A stretch of 21,060 bases of DNA. Source: JAEUKQ01 sp044227605 (GTDB lineage Bacteria; Pseudomonadota; Alphaproteobacteria; JAEUKQ01). The stretch spans positions 1 through 21,060 of the forward strand of contig JBGAWJ010000017.1 of NCBI GenBank assembly GCA_044227605.1. Direction: 5' to 3'. Positions 15,394 to 21,060 of the stretch are shown one piece after another (position 1 is the first letter of the stretch; the number at the start of each line of letters is the position of its first letter). Made by a program: the position numbers and the translations under genes. The notes beneath the pieces were generated by a model. That model ran no database searches and was not told the DNA's origin. It saw only the letters and a list, made by a program, of their open reading frames with translations.

Positions 15394-15399
15394 TGAATT

Positions 15400-15738
15400 A
15401 TGAAAACAAAATCAGCAGTCACTATCCTCGCTTCGCTTGCTCAAGATTCACGCCTCGCAATTTTTCGTATACTGGTGCAGGCTGGCCCAACAGGTATGCC
15501 TGCAGGGAAAATCGCTAAGGATGGTAATATTCCTCCCTCTTCTTTGTCGTTTCATATGAAAGAATTATTATATGCGAATTTAGTAAATGCACGTCATGAG
15601 GGACGTTTTATTTTTTATTCTGCCAATTTCTCTACTATGAATGATTTACTGGCTTTTCTAACCGAGAATTGTTGTGGGGACGCTTCCTGTACAACTGTTT
15701 GTAATCCACCTGATTCAGTGACAAAAAAAAGAGGTTAG
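15400..15738 (+). CDS. arsR: ArsR/SmtB-family arsenic-responsive repressor
   Basis: A 112-residue winged-helix repressor. The N-terminal SLAQDSRLAIFRILVQAGPTGM and the recognition region IPPSSLSFHMKELLYANLV (residues 44-62) are typical. A C-terminal cluster C91-C92-C97-C101 (NCCGDASCTTVC) is the probable As(III) site. It resembles the C-terminal vicinal-Cys sensors of the Acidithiobacillus ArsR type rather than the ELCVCDL site of E. coli ArsR. Binding of As(III) should release the operator and induce the downstream genes. It starts the operon arsR-arsI-arsC-aqpS, ends one base before the arsI ATG, and has no visible Shine-Dalgarno. Confidence 0.93.
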   Translation: MKTKSAVTILASLAQDSRLAIFRILVQAGPTGMPAGKIAKDGNIPPSSLSFHMKELLYANLVNARHEGRFIFYSANFSTMNDLLAFLTENCCGDASCTTVCNPPDSVTKKRG

Positions 15739-15739
15739 T

Positions 15740-16240
15740 ATGAAACGATTCCATGTGCACGTTGCTGTAAAAAACCTATCTGAAAGCATTAATTTTTATT
15801 CCGGAATGTTTGGCATGCCGCCGACTGTTATAAAATCTGATTATGCTAAATGGTTAGTAGATGATCCACGCGTAAACTTTGCTATCTCACAACGTGGAAC
15901 CCAGTTCGGCTTGAATCACCTTGGTATACAAGCAGAAACACCGGAAGAATTATTGGAAATGCAGCACCGTTTACAAGAGTTAAAAACTGAAATGACTGAA
16001 GAGGCAGATGCGGAGTGTTGTTATGCGAAGTCAGACAAATATTGGGTTACCGATCAGCAAGGGATTGTTTGGGAAACTTTTCATACGTTAAGCAGCATTC
16101 CGGTATTTGGTAAGAGTGACAATAATGGGAAAGATCACACAGCATGCTGTATTCCGCTGGCAAAATCGGCCATAGAAGACAGCCCTGCATGTTGTGTTCC
16201 CCTGCAGAGTAACCAACAGGTAAAGGGCGCATGTTGCTAA
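15740..16240 (+). CDS. arsI: ArsI/CadI-type vicinal-oxygen-chelate dioxygenase with Cys-rich tail (C-As lyase)
   Basis: A 166-residue VOC/glyoxalase-fold protein. The predicted Fe(II) ligands are H5 (FHVHVAV), H60 (LNHLGI) and E112 (WETFH). The vicinal pair C93-C94 (AECCYAKSDKYWV) matches the trivalent-arsenic site of ArsI, which cleaves the C-As bond of methylarsenite and aromatic arsenicals. Beyond the catalytic domain (to about residue 120) is a tail with three CC pairs: C136-C137, C151-C152 and C165-C166. The first two lie in ACCIPL and ACCVPL repeats, probably extra metal-capture sites. AGAGG precedes the ATG, which is one base after the arsR stop. The CadI name applies to the same family, and the arsenic role is inferred from the CC site and context. 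Confidence 0.87.
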   Translation: MKRFHVHVAVKNLSESINFYSGMFGMPPTVIKSDYAKWLVDDPRVNFAISQRGTQFGLNHLGIQAETPEELLEMQHRLQELKTEMTEEADAECCYAKSDKYWVTDQQGIVWETFHTLSSIPVFGKSDNNGKDHTACCIPLAKSAIEDSPACCVPLQSNQQVKGACC

Positions 16241-16284
16241 ATTGGTTTAACCTTCGTTTTTTAAGATCCTAAAGAGAATTTTTC

Positions 16285-16785
16285 ATGGGTAATAAGATTT
16301 ACAATGTGCTTTTCCTCTGTACGGGTAATTCTGCCCGCAGCATTATGGCGGAAGCTTTGTTGACAACAATGAGCAAAGGCTTATTCCAAGGCTTCAGTGC
16401 CGGGAGTTATCCAAATGGTGTAGTTAACCCGTTCGCGGTTGAGCAAATAAAGAAAACTAGTTATCCTATTGAAAAACTGCGGAGCAAGAGTTGGGATGAA
16501 TTCGCACGGCCAGATGCACCAAAGATGGATTTTATCATTACCGTCTGTGACAATGCCGCGCGGGAAATATGCCCCGTATGGCCAGGACAACCAATCACCG
16601 CACATTGGGGGTTTGAAGATCCAGCCGCTAAGCAAGGAAGCGAGCAAGAAAAGCGTAGAGTGTTTGAAAAGGTTTATAGACAGATCATGGTTCGTATCAA
16701 TATATTCCTCAGTTTGCCGTTACATATGTTAGAAAAAAAAGCGATTCAGCGCGAAGTGAGCTCTATCGGTGAAAAATCGGTATGA
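16285..16785 (+). CDS. arsC: Arsenate reductase of the low-molecular-weight phosphatase family
   Basis: A 166-residue protein with the P-loop C12-x5-R18-S (FLCTGNSARS) at the N-terminus and the general-acid DP motif at D112-P113. Two further cysteines, C88 and C96 (VCDNAAREICPVWPG), fit the redox relay that passes electrons from thioredoxin or glutaredoxin. It reduces As(V) to As(III) in the cytosol. The C-terminal 25 residues (HMLEKKAIQREVSSIGEKSV) extend past the usual core and are basic. AAGAGA precedes the ATG. The stop overlaps the aqpS start by four bases (ATGA), so the pair is coupled. Confidence 0.92.
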   Translation: MGNKIYNVLFLCTGNSARSIMAEALLTTMSKGLFQGFSAGSYPNGVVNPFAVEQIKKTSYPIEKLRSKSWDEFARPDAPKMDFIITVCDNAAREICPVWPGQPITAHWGFEDPAAKQGSEQEKRRVFEKVYRQIMVRINIFLSLPLHMLEKKAIQREVSSIGEKSV

Positions 16786-17441
16786 CACTAACCAGACGTT
16801 TAATAGCAGAAGCGCTCGGCACGGCTTTGCTATTAGCGATAGTGGTTGGCTCCGGGATTATGAGTGAAAGAATTGCTGGCAGCAGCGTTGGTCTAGCATT
16901 GTTAACGAATTCCTTAGCCACCGGAACAGGGTTAATAGCTTTGATCCTAACCTTTGGCCCTATCTCTGGCGCCCACTTCAACCCAGCTGTCACTTTATCT
17001 CAAGCATGGCTTGGTAATATCAATTGGCGTGACGTAGGGCTTTATATCATGGCACAAGTGATAGGAGCGTTTGCTGGAGTTGCGGCTGCTCACCTAATGT
17101 TTGAAGAATCAGTATTTTCTATTTCAGAACATATTAGAAATGGTCCTGCGCAGTGGTGGAGTGAATTCATCGCCACCCTCGGCTTACTCTCCGTTATCAT
17201 TGGCTGCTTCTACAGTCGTCCCTCGATCACTCCGTTTGCCGTTGGTGCATATATCATGGCGGCATACTGGTTCACCGCCTCCACCTCATTTGCCAATCCT
17301 GTAGCTACCTTGGCCCGTGCAATTAGCAATACTTTCGCAGGAATTTATCCTACACACGTACCCGCATTCATACTGTCTCAATTTCTTGGGGCTGCGTCAG
17401 CTACTGCTATCATCGGATGGTTATATCGACGCTCTCTTTGA
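16782..17441 (+). CDS. aqpS: Aquaglyceroporin of the AqpS type (arsenite channel)
   Basis: A 219-residue MIP-family channel with six membrane segments. The first NPA box is intact (SGAHFNPAVT, about residues 63-72). The second is altered to NPV (FANPVATLARAISNTFAGI), with the usual trailing Arg kept. Aquaporins inside ars operons, as in Sinorhizobium meliloti, let As(III) formed by ArsC flow out down its gradient. With no ArsB or Acr3 gene here, this is the only visible arsenite exit. The ATG overlaps the arsC stop by four bases. A hairpin lies just after the stop. GC content looks higher than in most of the window. Confidence 0.92.
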   Translation: MTLTRRLIAEALGTALLLAIVVGSGIMSERIAGSSVGLALLTNSLATGTGLIALILTFGPISGAHFNPAVTLSQAWLGNINWRDVGLYIMAQVIGAFAGVAAAHLMFEESVFSISEHIRNGPAQWWSEFIATLGLLSVIIGCFYSRPSITPFAVGAYIMAAYWFTASTSFANPVATLARAISNTFAGIYPTHVPAFILSQFLGAASATAIIGWLYRRSL

Positions 17442-17451
17442 TTTTCCTACC

Positions 17452-17492
17452 TTATCTGGGCGATAATAAAACGCCTACCACTATTCAGATAA
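17452..17492 (+). other. Hairpin after aqpS, possible transcript end
   Basis: Outer arms TTATCTG (17452-17458) and CAGATAA (17486-17492) enclose GGCG/CGCC (17459-17462/17472-17475). It starts 11 bases after the aqpS stop and is probably the end structure of the ars transcript. No T-run follows, so efficiency is uncertain. Confidence 0.35.
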
Positions 17493-17558
17493 TTAATCGA
17501 GTGACAGAACACCCAGGTGGAAAGGGGCAATTTAGGTTATTACAACAAATAGTAAAAC

Positions 17559-17596
17559 CTTAGCGTACCATTTTTTCCGTTTCGTGCCGTGACCAC
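17559..17596 (-). repeat. Right terminal inverted repeat of the ars cassette (Tn3-like)
   Basis: On the complement it begins GTGGTCACGGCACGAAACGG and ends TGGTACGCTAAG, 38 bp. The inner CTAAG matches the Tn3-family end. The outer GTGG differs from the family GGGG by one base. The outside pentamer is AAAAT. Confidence 0.65.
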
Positions 17597-17857
17597 AAAA
17601 TGATCGCACCAGTAGAACTCCTCTGTTTTGAATCCCCTCGCCTACCCTTTCAATATCTCAATAATTTTTTTTGCTAAATTTTTTCTTCATCATAATAGAC
17701 TTTAGCTGAAATCTGGAATAATTCATTGACCGTAAGTCAAGATAGTTTAGGATTTTTCTGCAGCGATTGCTATTCAATAAAGCCATGACCTATTGAATAT
17801 TTTTCTTTTTGTTTCTATTTAACCTTCACCAAGCATATTTTTGTAAAGGAAAAATTG

Positions 17858-18100
17858 ATGGCAATGCAACCAGAAGAAATAACCCAATTAATTAAAAAAT
17901 CTATTCCCGACGCGATTATCGATATTAAAGATTTAGTTGGGGATAATAATCACTATGCCGCCACCATAACCTCATGCAAATTCATTGGAAAATCAAAAAT
18001 TCAGCAACATCAGATTGTATATGCAGCTTTACAAGGATATATGGGGGATGCTTTACATGCGTTATCGCTAACCACAGTTATCCCCATGTCAAATAAATGA
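17858..18100 (+). CDS. BolA/IbaG-family protein
   Basis: An 80-residue BolA-fold protein starting at ATG 17858, with AAAGGA seven bases upstream. The TTG at 17855 is three bases earlier and adds nothing. Recognised features are VGDNNHYAATITSCKFIGKS (about residues 28-47) and HQIVYAALQGYMGDALHALSLTTVIP, typical of the short IbaG/YrbA-like branch. BolA proteins pair with monothiol glutaredoxins to bind a bridging [2Fe-2S] cluster for Fe-S trafficking or iron sensing. The grxD gene follows 49 bases downstream, which supports that partnership. Confidence 0.9.
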   Translation: MAMQPEEITQLIKKSIPDAIIDIKDLVGDNNHYAATITSCKFIGKSKIQQHQIVYAALQGYMGDALHALSLTTVIPMSNK

Positions 18101-18149
18101 TTAATTTACACATGTCTAAAACCCTGTTTTTAAAATTAGGAAAGATAAG

Positions 18150-18488
18150 ATGAATACAAAAAATGCCCTGGAAGCCATCAAAAAAGATGTCCAACAAAAT
18201 GATGTGATCCTTTATATGAAGGGCACACCAAACCTTCCTCAATGCGGATTCTCCTCCTTGGTTGTACAAGTGCTAAATCGTTTGGGAGTGCCATTTAAAG
18301 GTGTTGATGTGTTGCCAGATCCAGCTGTTCGTCAAGCAATCAAAGATTTTGCAAACTGGCCAACTTTGCCCCAATTATATATTAAAGGCGAGTTTATTGG
18401 GGGGGCGGATATTGTAAAAGAGATGTATGAAAGCGGCGAATTAAAAGACTTACTGGTCGCTAAGGGTATTAAAACGGTACAGAAATAG
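18150..18488 (+). CDS. grxD: Monothiol glutaredoxin, Grx4 type
   Basis: A 112-residue CGFS glutaredoxin. Active Cys32 lies in LPQCGFSS. The glutathione and fold motifs WPTLPQLYIKGEFIGGADIV (about residues 70-89) are intact. These proteins bind a glutathione-coordinated [2Fe-2S] cluster as homodimers or as heterodimers with BolA, and deliver clusters in the cytosol. AAAG precedes the ATG. The stop TAG shares its G with the GTG start of the next gene. Confidence 0.94.
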   Translation: MNTKNALEAIKKDVQQNDVILYMKGTPNLPQCGFSSLVVQVLNRLGVPFKGVDVLPDPAVRQAIKDFANWPTLPQLYIKGEFIGGADIVKEMYESGELKDLLVAKGIKTVQK

Positions 18489-19267
18489 TGCCGCATCATG
18501 AACCCATCTCTGTTCTGATTACAGGGGGCAGTAGTGGCATCGGCGAAGCGTTGGCTTTTCTTTACGCCAAGCCTGGGTGTACGCTTTTTATTTGTGGCCT
18601 AAATAAATTGCGGCTAGTCCATGTTGCGGAGCAATGTGAGAAAAAAGGAGCAACTGTTTTCTGGCGCATTCAAGATGTTACGAACCAAAAGACAATGGAA
18701 AACTGGATTATAGAATCCGATCAAAAGCAACCTATTGATCTGGTTATCGCTAACGCTGGGGTTTCGGGTGGAAATGATGGAGACATGGAAAGTGTAGACC
18801 AAACTATCCAAATCATGGAAACAAATTTTTTTGGTGTTTTGTATTCTTTGATTCCAGCCATTGAGATTATGAAAAAAAGAAGAAAAGGACAAATTGCCAT
18901 TGTTAGTTCGTTAGCGGGGCTGAAGGGGTTTCCTGGTGCACCTGCTTATTGTGCCAGCAAGGCAGCCATTAAAGTCTGGGGAGATGCTTTGCGACCGTCT
19001 TTAAAAATGGAGGGAATAAATTTATCAGTGATTTGCCCGGGCTTTGTCGGCACCAGGATGACGGATCAAAATAAATTTCCAATGCCATTTTTGATGTCTG
19101 CGGATAATGCCGCAAGAATCATTAAAAAATCTCTTAAATCTTATAAACCTTTGATTGTTTTTCCGAAGATTACATATTTAGCGATTCGCTTTTTAAATCT
19201 TTTGCCATCCGTCATTACAGATAAATTATTGTATCACTTGCCAAAAAAACAAAAACTATCTGACTAA
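18488..19267 (+). CDS. Short-chain dehydrogenase/reductase
   Basis: A 259-residue classical SDR with a Rossmann dinucleotide motif TGGSSGIG (residues 11-18), NAG (about 90-92), a catalytic Ser in IVSSLAG, YCASK (Tyr and Lys) and PGFVGTRMT. It starts at GTG 18488, which overlaps the grxD stop by one base. No strong ribosome site is seen, so it is probably coupled to grxD. The C-terminal residues (LAIRFLNLLPSVITDKLLYHLPKK) are hydrophobic and basic and may associate with membranes. Substrate cannot be read from sequence. It converges on mltG 35 bases away. Confidence 0.85.
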   Translation: MPHHEPISVLITGGSSGIGEALAFLYAKPGCTLFICGLNKLRLVHVAEQCEKKGATVFWRIQDVTNQKTMENWIIESDQKQPIDLVIANAGVSGGNDGDMESVDQTIQIMETNFFGVLYSLIPAIEIMKKRRKGQIAIVSSLAGLKGFPGAPAYCASKAAIKVWGDALRPSLKMEGINLSVICPGFVGTRMTDQNKFPMPFLMSADNAARIIKKSLKSYKPLIVFPKITYLAIRFLNLLPSVITDKLLYHLPKKQKLSD

Positions 19268-19302
19268 TATTTTGAGGCATATCTATACTAAATTAAAATA
19301 AA

Positions 19303-20301
19303 TCATGGATTGGGGGTAGTGGGTTTACGGATAATTTTTAACCATTCCTGAATATTTTTATTATGCTGTTCTAAAGTTTCTGCAAAAGAATGTCCTCCCT
19401 TTCCATCTGCTACAAAAAATAATTCTTTCGTCTGCAAGGGCTGAACAACAGCAATTATACTGGCTTTACCAGGATTGGCGATAGGCGTTGGGGGCAACCC
19501 ATGATTTATATAAGTATTATATGGGGTTGGATTCTTTAAATCCTCACGTTTTAGCGATCTTTCTAATTCAAAACGTCCCAAAGTTAATCCATAAATGACT
19601 GTCGCATCGGACTGAAGTTTCATCTTTTGTTTCAACCTATTAAAAAAAACGGCTGCAACCCTTGGTCTTTCCTCATCTTTACCTGTTTCTTTTTCTACAA
19701 TAGAAGCCAGCGTAATAAGATCGCGGGGATTATTTAACGGAAAATCTGCGGGGCGGCTGTGCCATAATTCATTCATCACCGTTTCTAGGGCAACTTGCAT
19801 GCGTTGCAGTATTTTCAGCCTATCTTCGGATAGGGTAAAATAATATGTTTCTGGTAAAAAGCTGCCTTCAGGGAGTTTTTCCCAATATTCTGGTGTGATA
19901 ATACCCTCAAGATTGGGATGATTTTGTAGTAATTGGATAATTTGGTAATTGGTAAGACCTTCAGGGATAGTGATGCGGTACTGATCCACTTGCCCTAAAT
20001 AAAGCCTTCTTAAAACATCCAGAGAAGAAACTTGTCCTTTAAAAGTGTATCCGCCAGCCTTTAATGTTCGGCCACCCGTTAATAACCAATATGTTAAAGT
20101 AAAATCTGCCATATTTTTAAAAACCCCTTCTTTAATTAGGGTTCTTGCAATAGACAAATTGGGCTGCCCATAAGGGATAACTATTTGAAATTCTTTGGAA
20201 ATTTTATTATTTACGGCTGAATAGTACTGCCAATTTAATAGAACGGCTGTGAGTAGGATCACCTGAAGTAGCCATCGGGCAATACGCAGCACTAACTTCA
20301 C
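19303..20301 (-). CDS. mltG: Endolytic peptidoglycan transglycosylase MltG (YceG family)
   Basis: A 332-residue inner-membrane protein. An N-terminal membrane anchor spans residues 4-23 (VLRIARWLLQVILLTAVLLN). A LysM-like region follows, then the YceG catalytic block ASIVEKETGKDEERPRVAAVFFNRL (199-223), whose Glu at 203/205 is the expected catalytic acid, and QSDATVIYGL and GLPPTPIANPG. It cleaves nascent glycan strands and sets their length. The start is GTG at 20301, immediately after the fabF stop with no spacer, so translation is probably coupled. The usual fabF-mltG order of many proteobacteria is seen here. Confidence 0.93.
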   Translation of the reverse strand: MKLVLRIARWLLQVILLTAVLLNWQYYSAVNNKISKEFQIVIPYGQPNLSIARTLIKEGVFKNMADFTLTYWLLTGGRTLKAGGYTFKGQVSSLDVLRRLYLGQVDQYRITIPEGLTNYQIIQLLQNHPNLEGIITPEYWEKLPEGSFLPETYYFTLSEDRLKILQRMQVALETVMNELWHSRPADFPLNNPRDLITLASIVEKETGKDEERPRVAAVFFNRLKQKMKLQSDATVIYGLTLGRFELERSLKREDLKNPTPYNTYINHGLPPTPIANPGKASIIAVVQPLQTKELFFVADGKGGHSFAETLEQHNKNIQEWLKIIRKPTTPNP

Positions 20302-21060
20302 CTATCGAGGCGGTGGTGCGAAAATTAAACTGGCATTTGTACCACCAAATCCAAATGAATTTGATAGAACATAACGAACTGGGCGTTTTTTTGCCTTATG
20401 GGGAACAAGATCAATGTCACAATTAGGGGACGGATTATCTAAATTCAGTGTTGGTGGAACAATTTGATCTTGTAAAGCCAAAATAGAGAATATTGCTTCA
20501 ACACTGCCTGCCGCACCTAGTAAATGGCCGATAGCAGATTTTGTTGAGGACATAGAAAGTTTGTAGGCGGACGGCCCGAACAGCCTTTTAATGGCATTTA
20601 ATTCAATTTCATCCCCAAGGGGGGTAGAGGTGCCATGGGCATTAATGTAATCAATTTGCTCCGGTTTTATTCCTGATCTTTTAATGGCGGCCTGCATCGC
20701 ACGAAAAGCTCCATCACCATCTGGTGCGGGGGCTGTCATGTGATACGCATCCCCTGACAAACCGTAACCGATTAATTCTGCGTAAATTTTAACCCCTCGG
20801 CGCTTGGCATGCTCTAATTCTTCTAAAACAACAATACCAGCCCCCTCTCCCATCACAAAGCCATCCCGATCAATATCCCAAGGCCGCGATCCTTTTTGGG
20901 GCGTATCGTTGAAAGCGGTGGATAAGGCTCGAAGCGCAGAAAATCCCGCCAAGCCGATCCTGTTAACGGAACCTTCTGCACCACCTGGAACCATTTAATA
21001 TGCATCCCCCAACGCAATCATCCTGTCAGGATCTCCTAGCGATTGGGCACGGGTTGAAAA
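20302..21060 (-). pseudogene. fabF: 3-oxoacyl-ACP synthase II, 5' part outside the window, in-frame stop and missing catalytic Cys
   Basis: The 230 codons from 20994 down encode a well-conserved KAS II C-terminal half: MVPGGAEGSVNRIG, RPWDIDRDGFVMGEGAG, NAHGTSTPLGDEIE and KSAIGHLLGAAGSVEAIF with both active-site histidines, and NSFGFGGTNASLIF. The same frame upstream reads S-T-R-A-Q-S-L-G-D-P-D-R-M-I-A-L-G-D-A-Y, a TAA stop (20995-20997), then MVPGG. The codon where the catalytic Cys of C-x-T-G-A-H is expected is TTT (Phe). The stop is a one-base change from a Leu codon. FabF elongates acyl-ACP in fatty acid synthesis and is normally needed. This is either a recently broken copy or sequence error at the window end, in which case it is a CDS continuing to the right. 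Its stop abuts the mltG start. Confidence 0.7.

Larger units (their letters stand above)
14747..15399. other. Intergenic stretch holding the Tn3-like left end and an IS5-type relic
   Basis: There is no intact gene between the DUF1476 gene and arsR. The stretch holds the DUF1476 promoter region, the left Tn3-like inverted repeat (14907-14945), about 75 bp of cassette sequence, the IS relic (15026-15281), and then the arsR promoter region. These parts are described separately. Confidence 0.7.
14907..17596. mobile_element. Putative non-autonomous Tn3-family-derived element carrying arsR-arsI-arsC-aqpS
   Basis: The 2690-bp interval is bounded by inverted repeats of 39 bp (14907-14945) and 38 bp (17559-17596) that match at 29 of 38 aligned positions. 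Similarity continues inward for about 30 more bases at 24 of 31 positions. The left repeat begins GGGG. Both end near TACGCTA(A/C)G, the layout of Tn3-family ends, which are usually 38 bp. The flanking pentamers are AAGAT (14902-14906) and AAAAT (17597-17601), a 4/5 match to the 5-bp duplication this family makes. No transposase or resolvase gene is inside. It carries four arsenic genes and a nested IS relic. Two sampled 60-base lines in aqpS each hold 31 G or C, more than the surrounding genes. Mobility and family assignment are inferred. Confidence 0.6.
17442..17857. other. 416-bp gap after aqpS: hairpin, right Tn3-like repeat and bolA upstream region
   Basis: There is no gene. It holds a 41-base hairpin region (17452-17492), the right inverted repeat (17559-17596), then AT-rich sequence to the bolA ribosome binding site. 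Around 17636-17648 the minus strand reads like a tRNA T-arm fragment, but no cloverleaf can be built. Confidence 0.6.

Noticed and set aside
17597..17660. Possible tRNA fragment on the minus strand near 17636-17648 (GGGGATTC-like)
   Set aside because: No acceptor, D or anticodon stem can be assembled around it.
1..21060. CRISPR array or long tandem repeats
   Set aside because: No regularly spaced repeats were seen. The only repeats are the short or terminal ones listed.

Overview
The window is about 21 kb of AT-rich bacterial chromosome. It most likely comes from an alphaproteobacterium. The best clue is a DUF1476 gene, the zeta-type F1-ATPase inhibitor family known mainly from Alphaproteobacteria. 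Other clues are a dihydroorotase subtype with an alphaproteobacterial-looking sequence, a monothiol glutaredoxin and BolA pair, and a bufferin operon. I cannot name a genus.

Left part (1-7.7 kb): a truncated SCP-2-type thiolase and a dihydroorotase (pyrC) on the minus strand; a 0.5 kb gap with a terminator-like hairpin and a possible 45-residue ORF; then a YgfZ-type folate-binding protein and a TerC-family membrane protein on the plus strand. A tRNA-Val(GAC) on the minus strand lies next to a short stretch of GC-richer, patchy sequence. It is followed by the cobA-cobB pair (uroporphyrinogen-III methyltransferase and cobyrinate a,c-diamide synthase).

Middle part (7.9-14.8 kb): a complete bufferin (RiPP metallophore) operon, bufA1-bufA2-bufB-bufC-doxX. 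It has two precursor peptides with identical Cys spacing, and one of them carries a lipobox-like signal. Next come a CinA-N/MoaB-like protein, methionine aminopeptidase, the translationally overlapping radC-purB pair, and the DUF1476 gene.

Right part (14.9-17.6 kb): an arsenic cassette arsR-arsI-arsC-aqpS. A pair of 38-39 bp inverted repeats with Tn3-family features (GGGG outer end, TACGCTAAG inner end) brackets it, with a near-perfect 5-bp flanking duplication and no transposase gene inside. A 256-bp relic of an IS5-type insertion sequence, with its own inverted repeats and 5-bp duplication, is nested between the left repeat and arsR. I read this as a non-autonomous Tn3-derived cassette carrying detoxification of As(V) and methyl-As(III), with arsenite leaving through an aquaglyceroporin rather than a pump.

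Far right (17.8-21.06 kb): bolA and grxD (Fe-S handling) with a coupled short-chain dehydrogenase, facing mltG and fabF on the minus strand. The visible fabF has an in-frame stop codon and lacks the catalytic cysteine in the last 70 bases of the window. It is either a decaying gene or a sequence error near the end.
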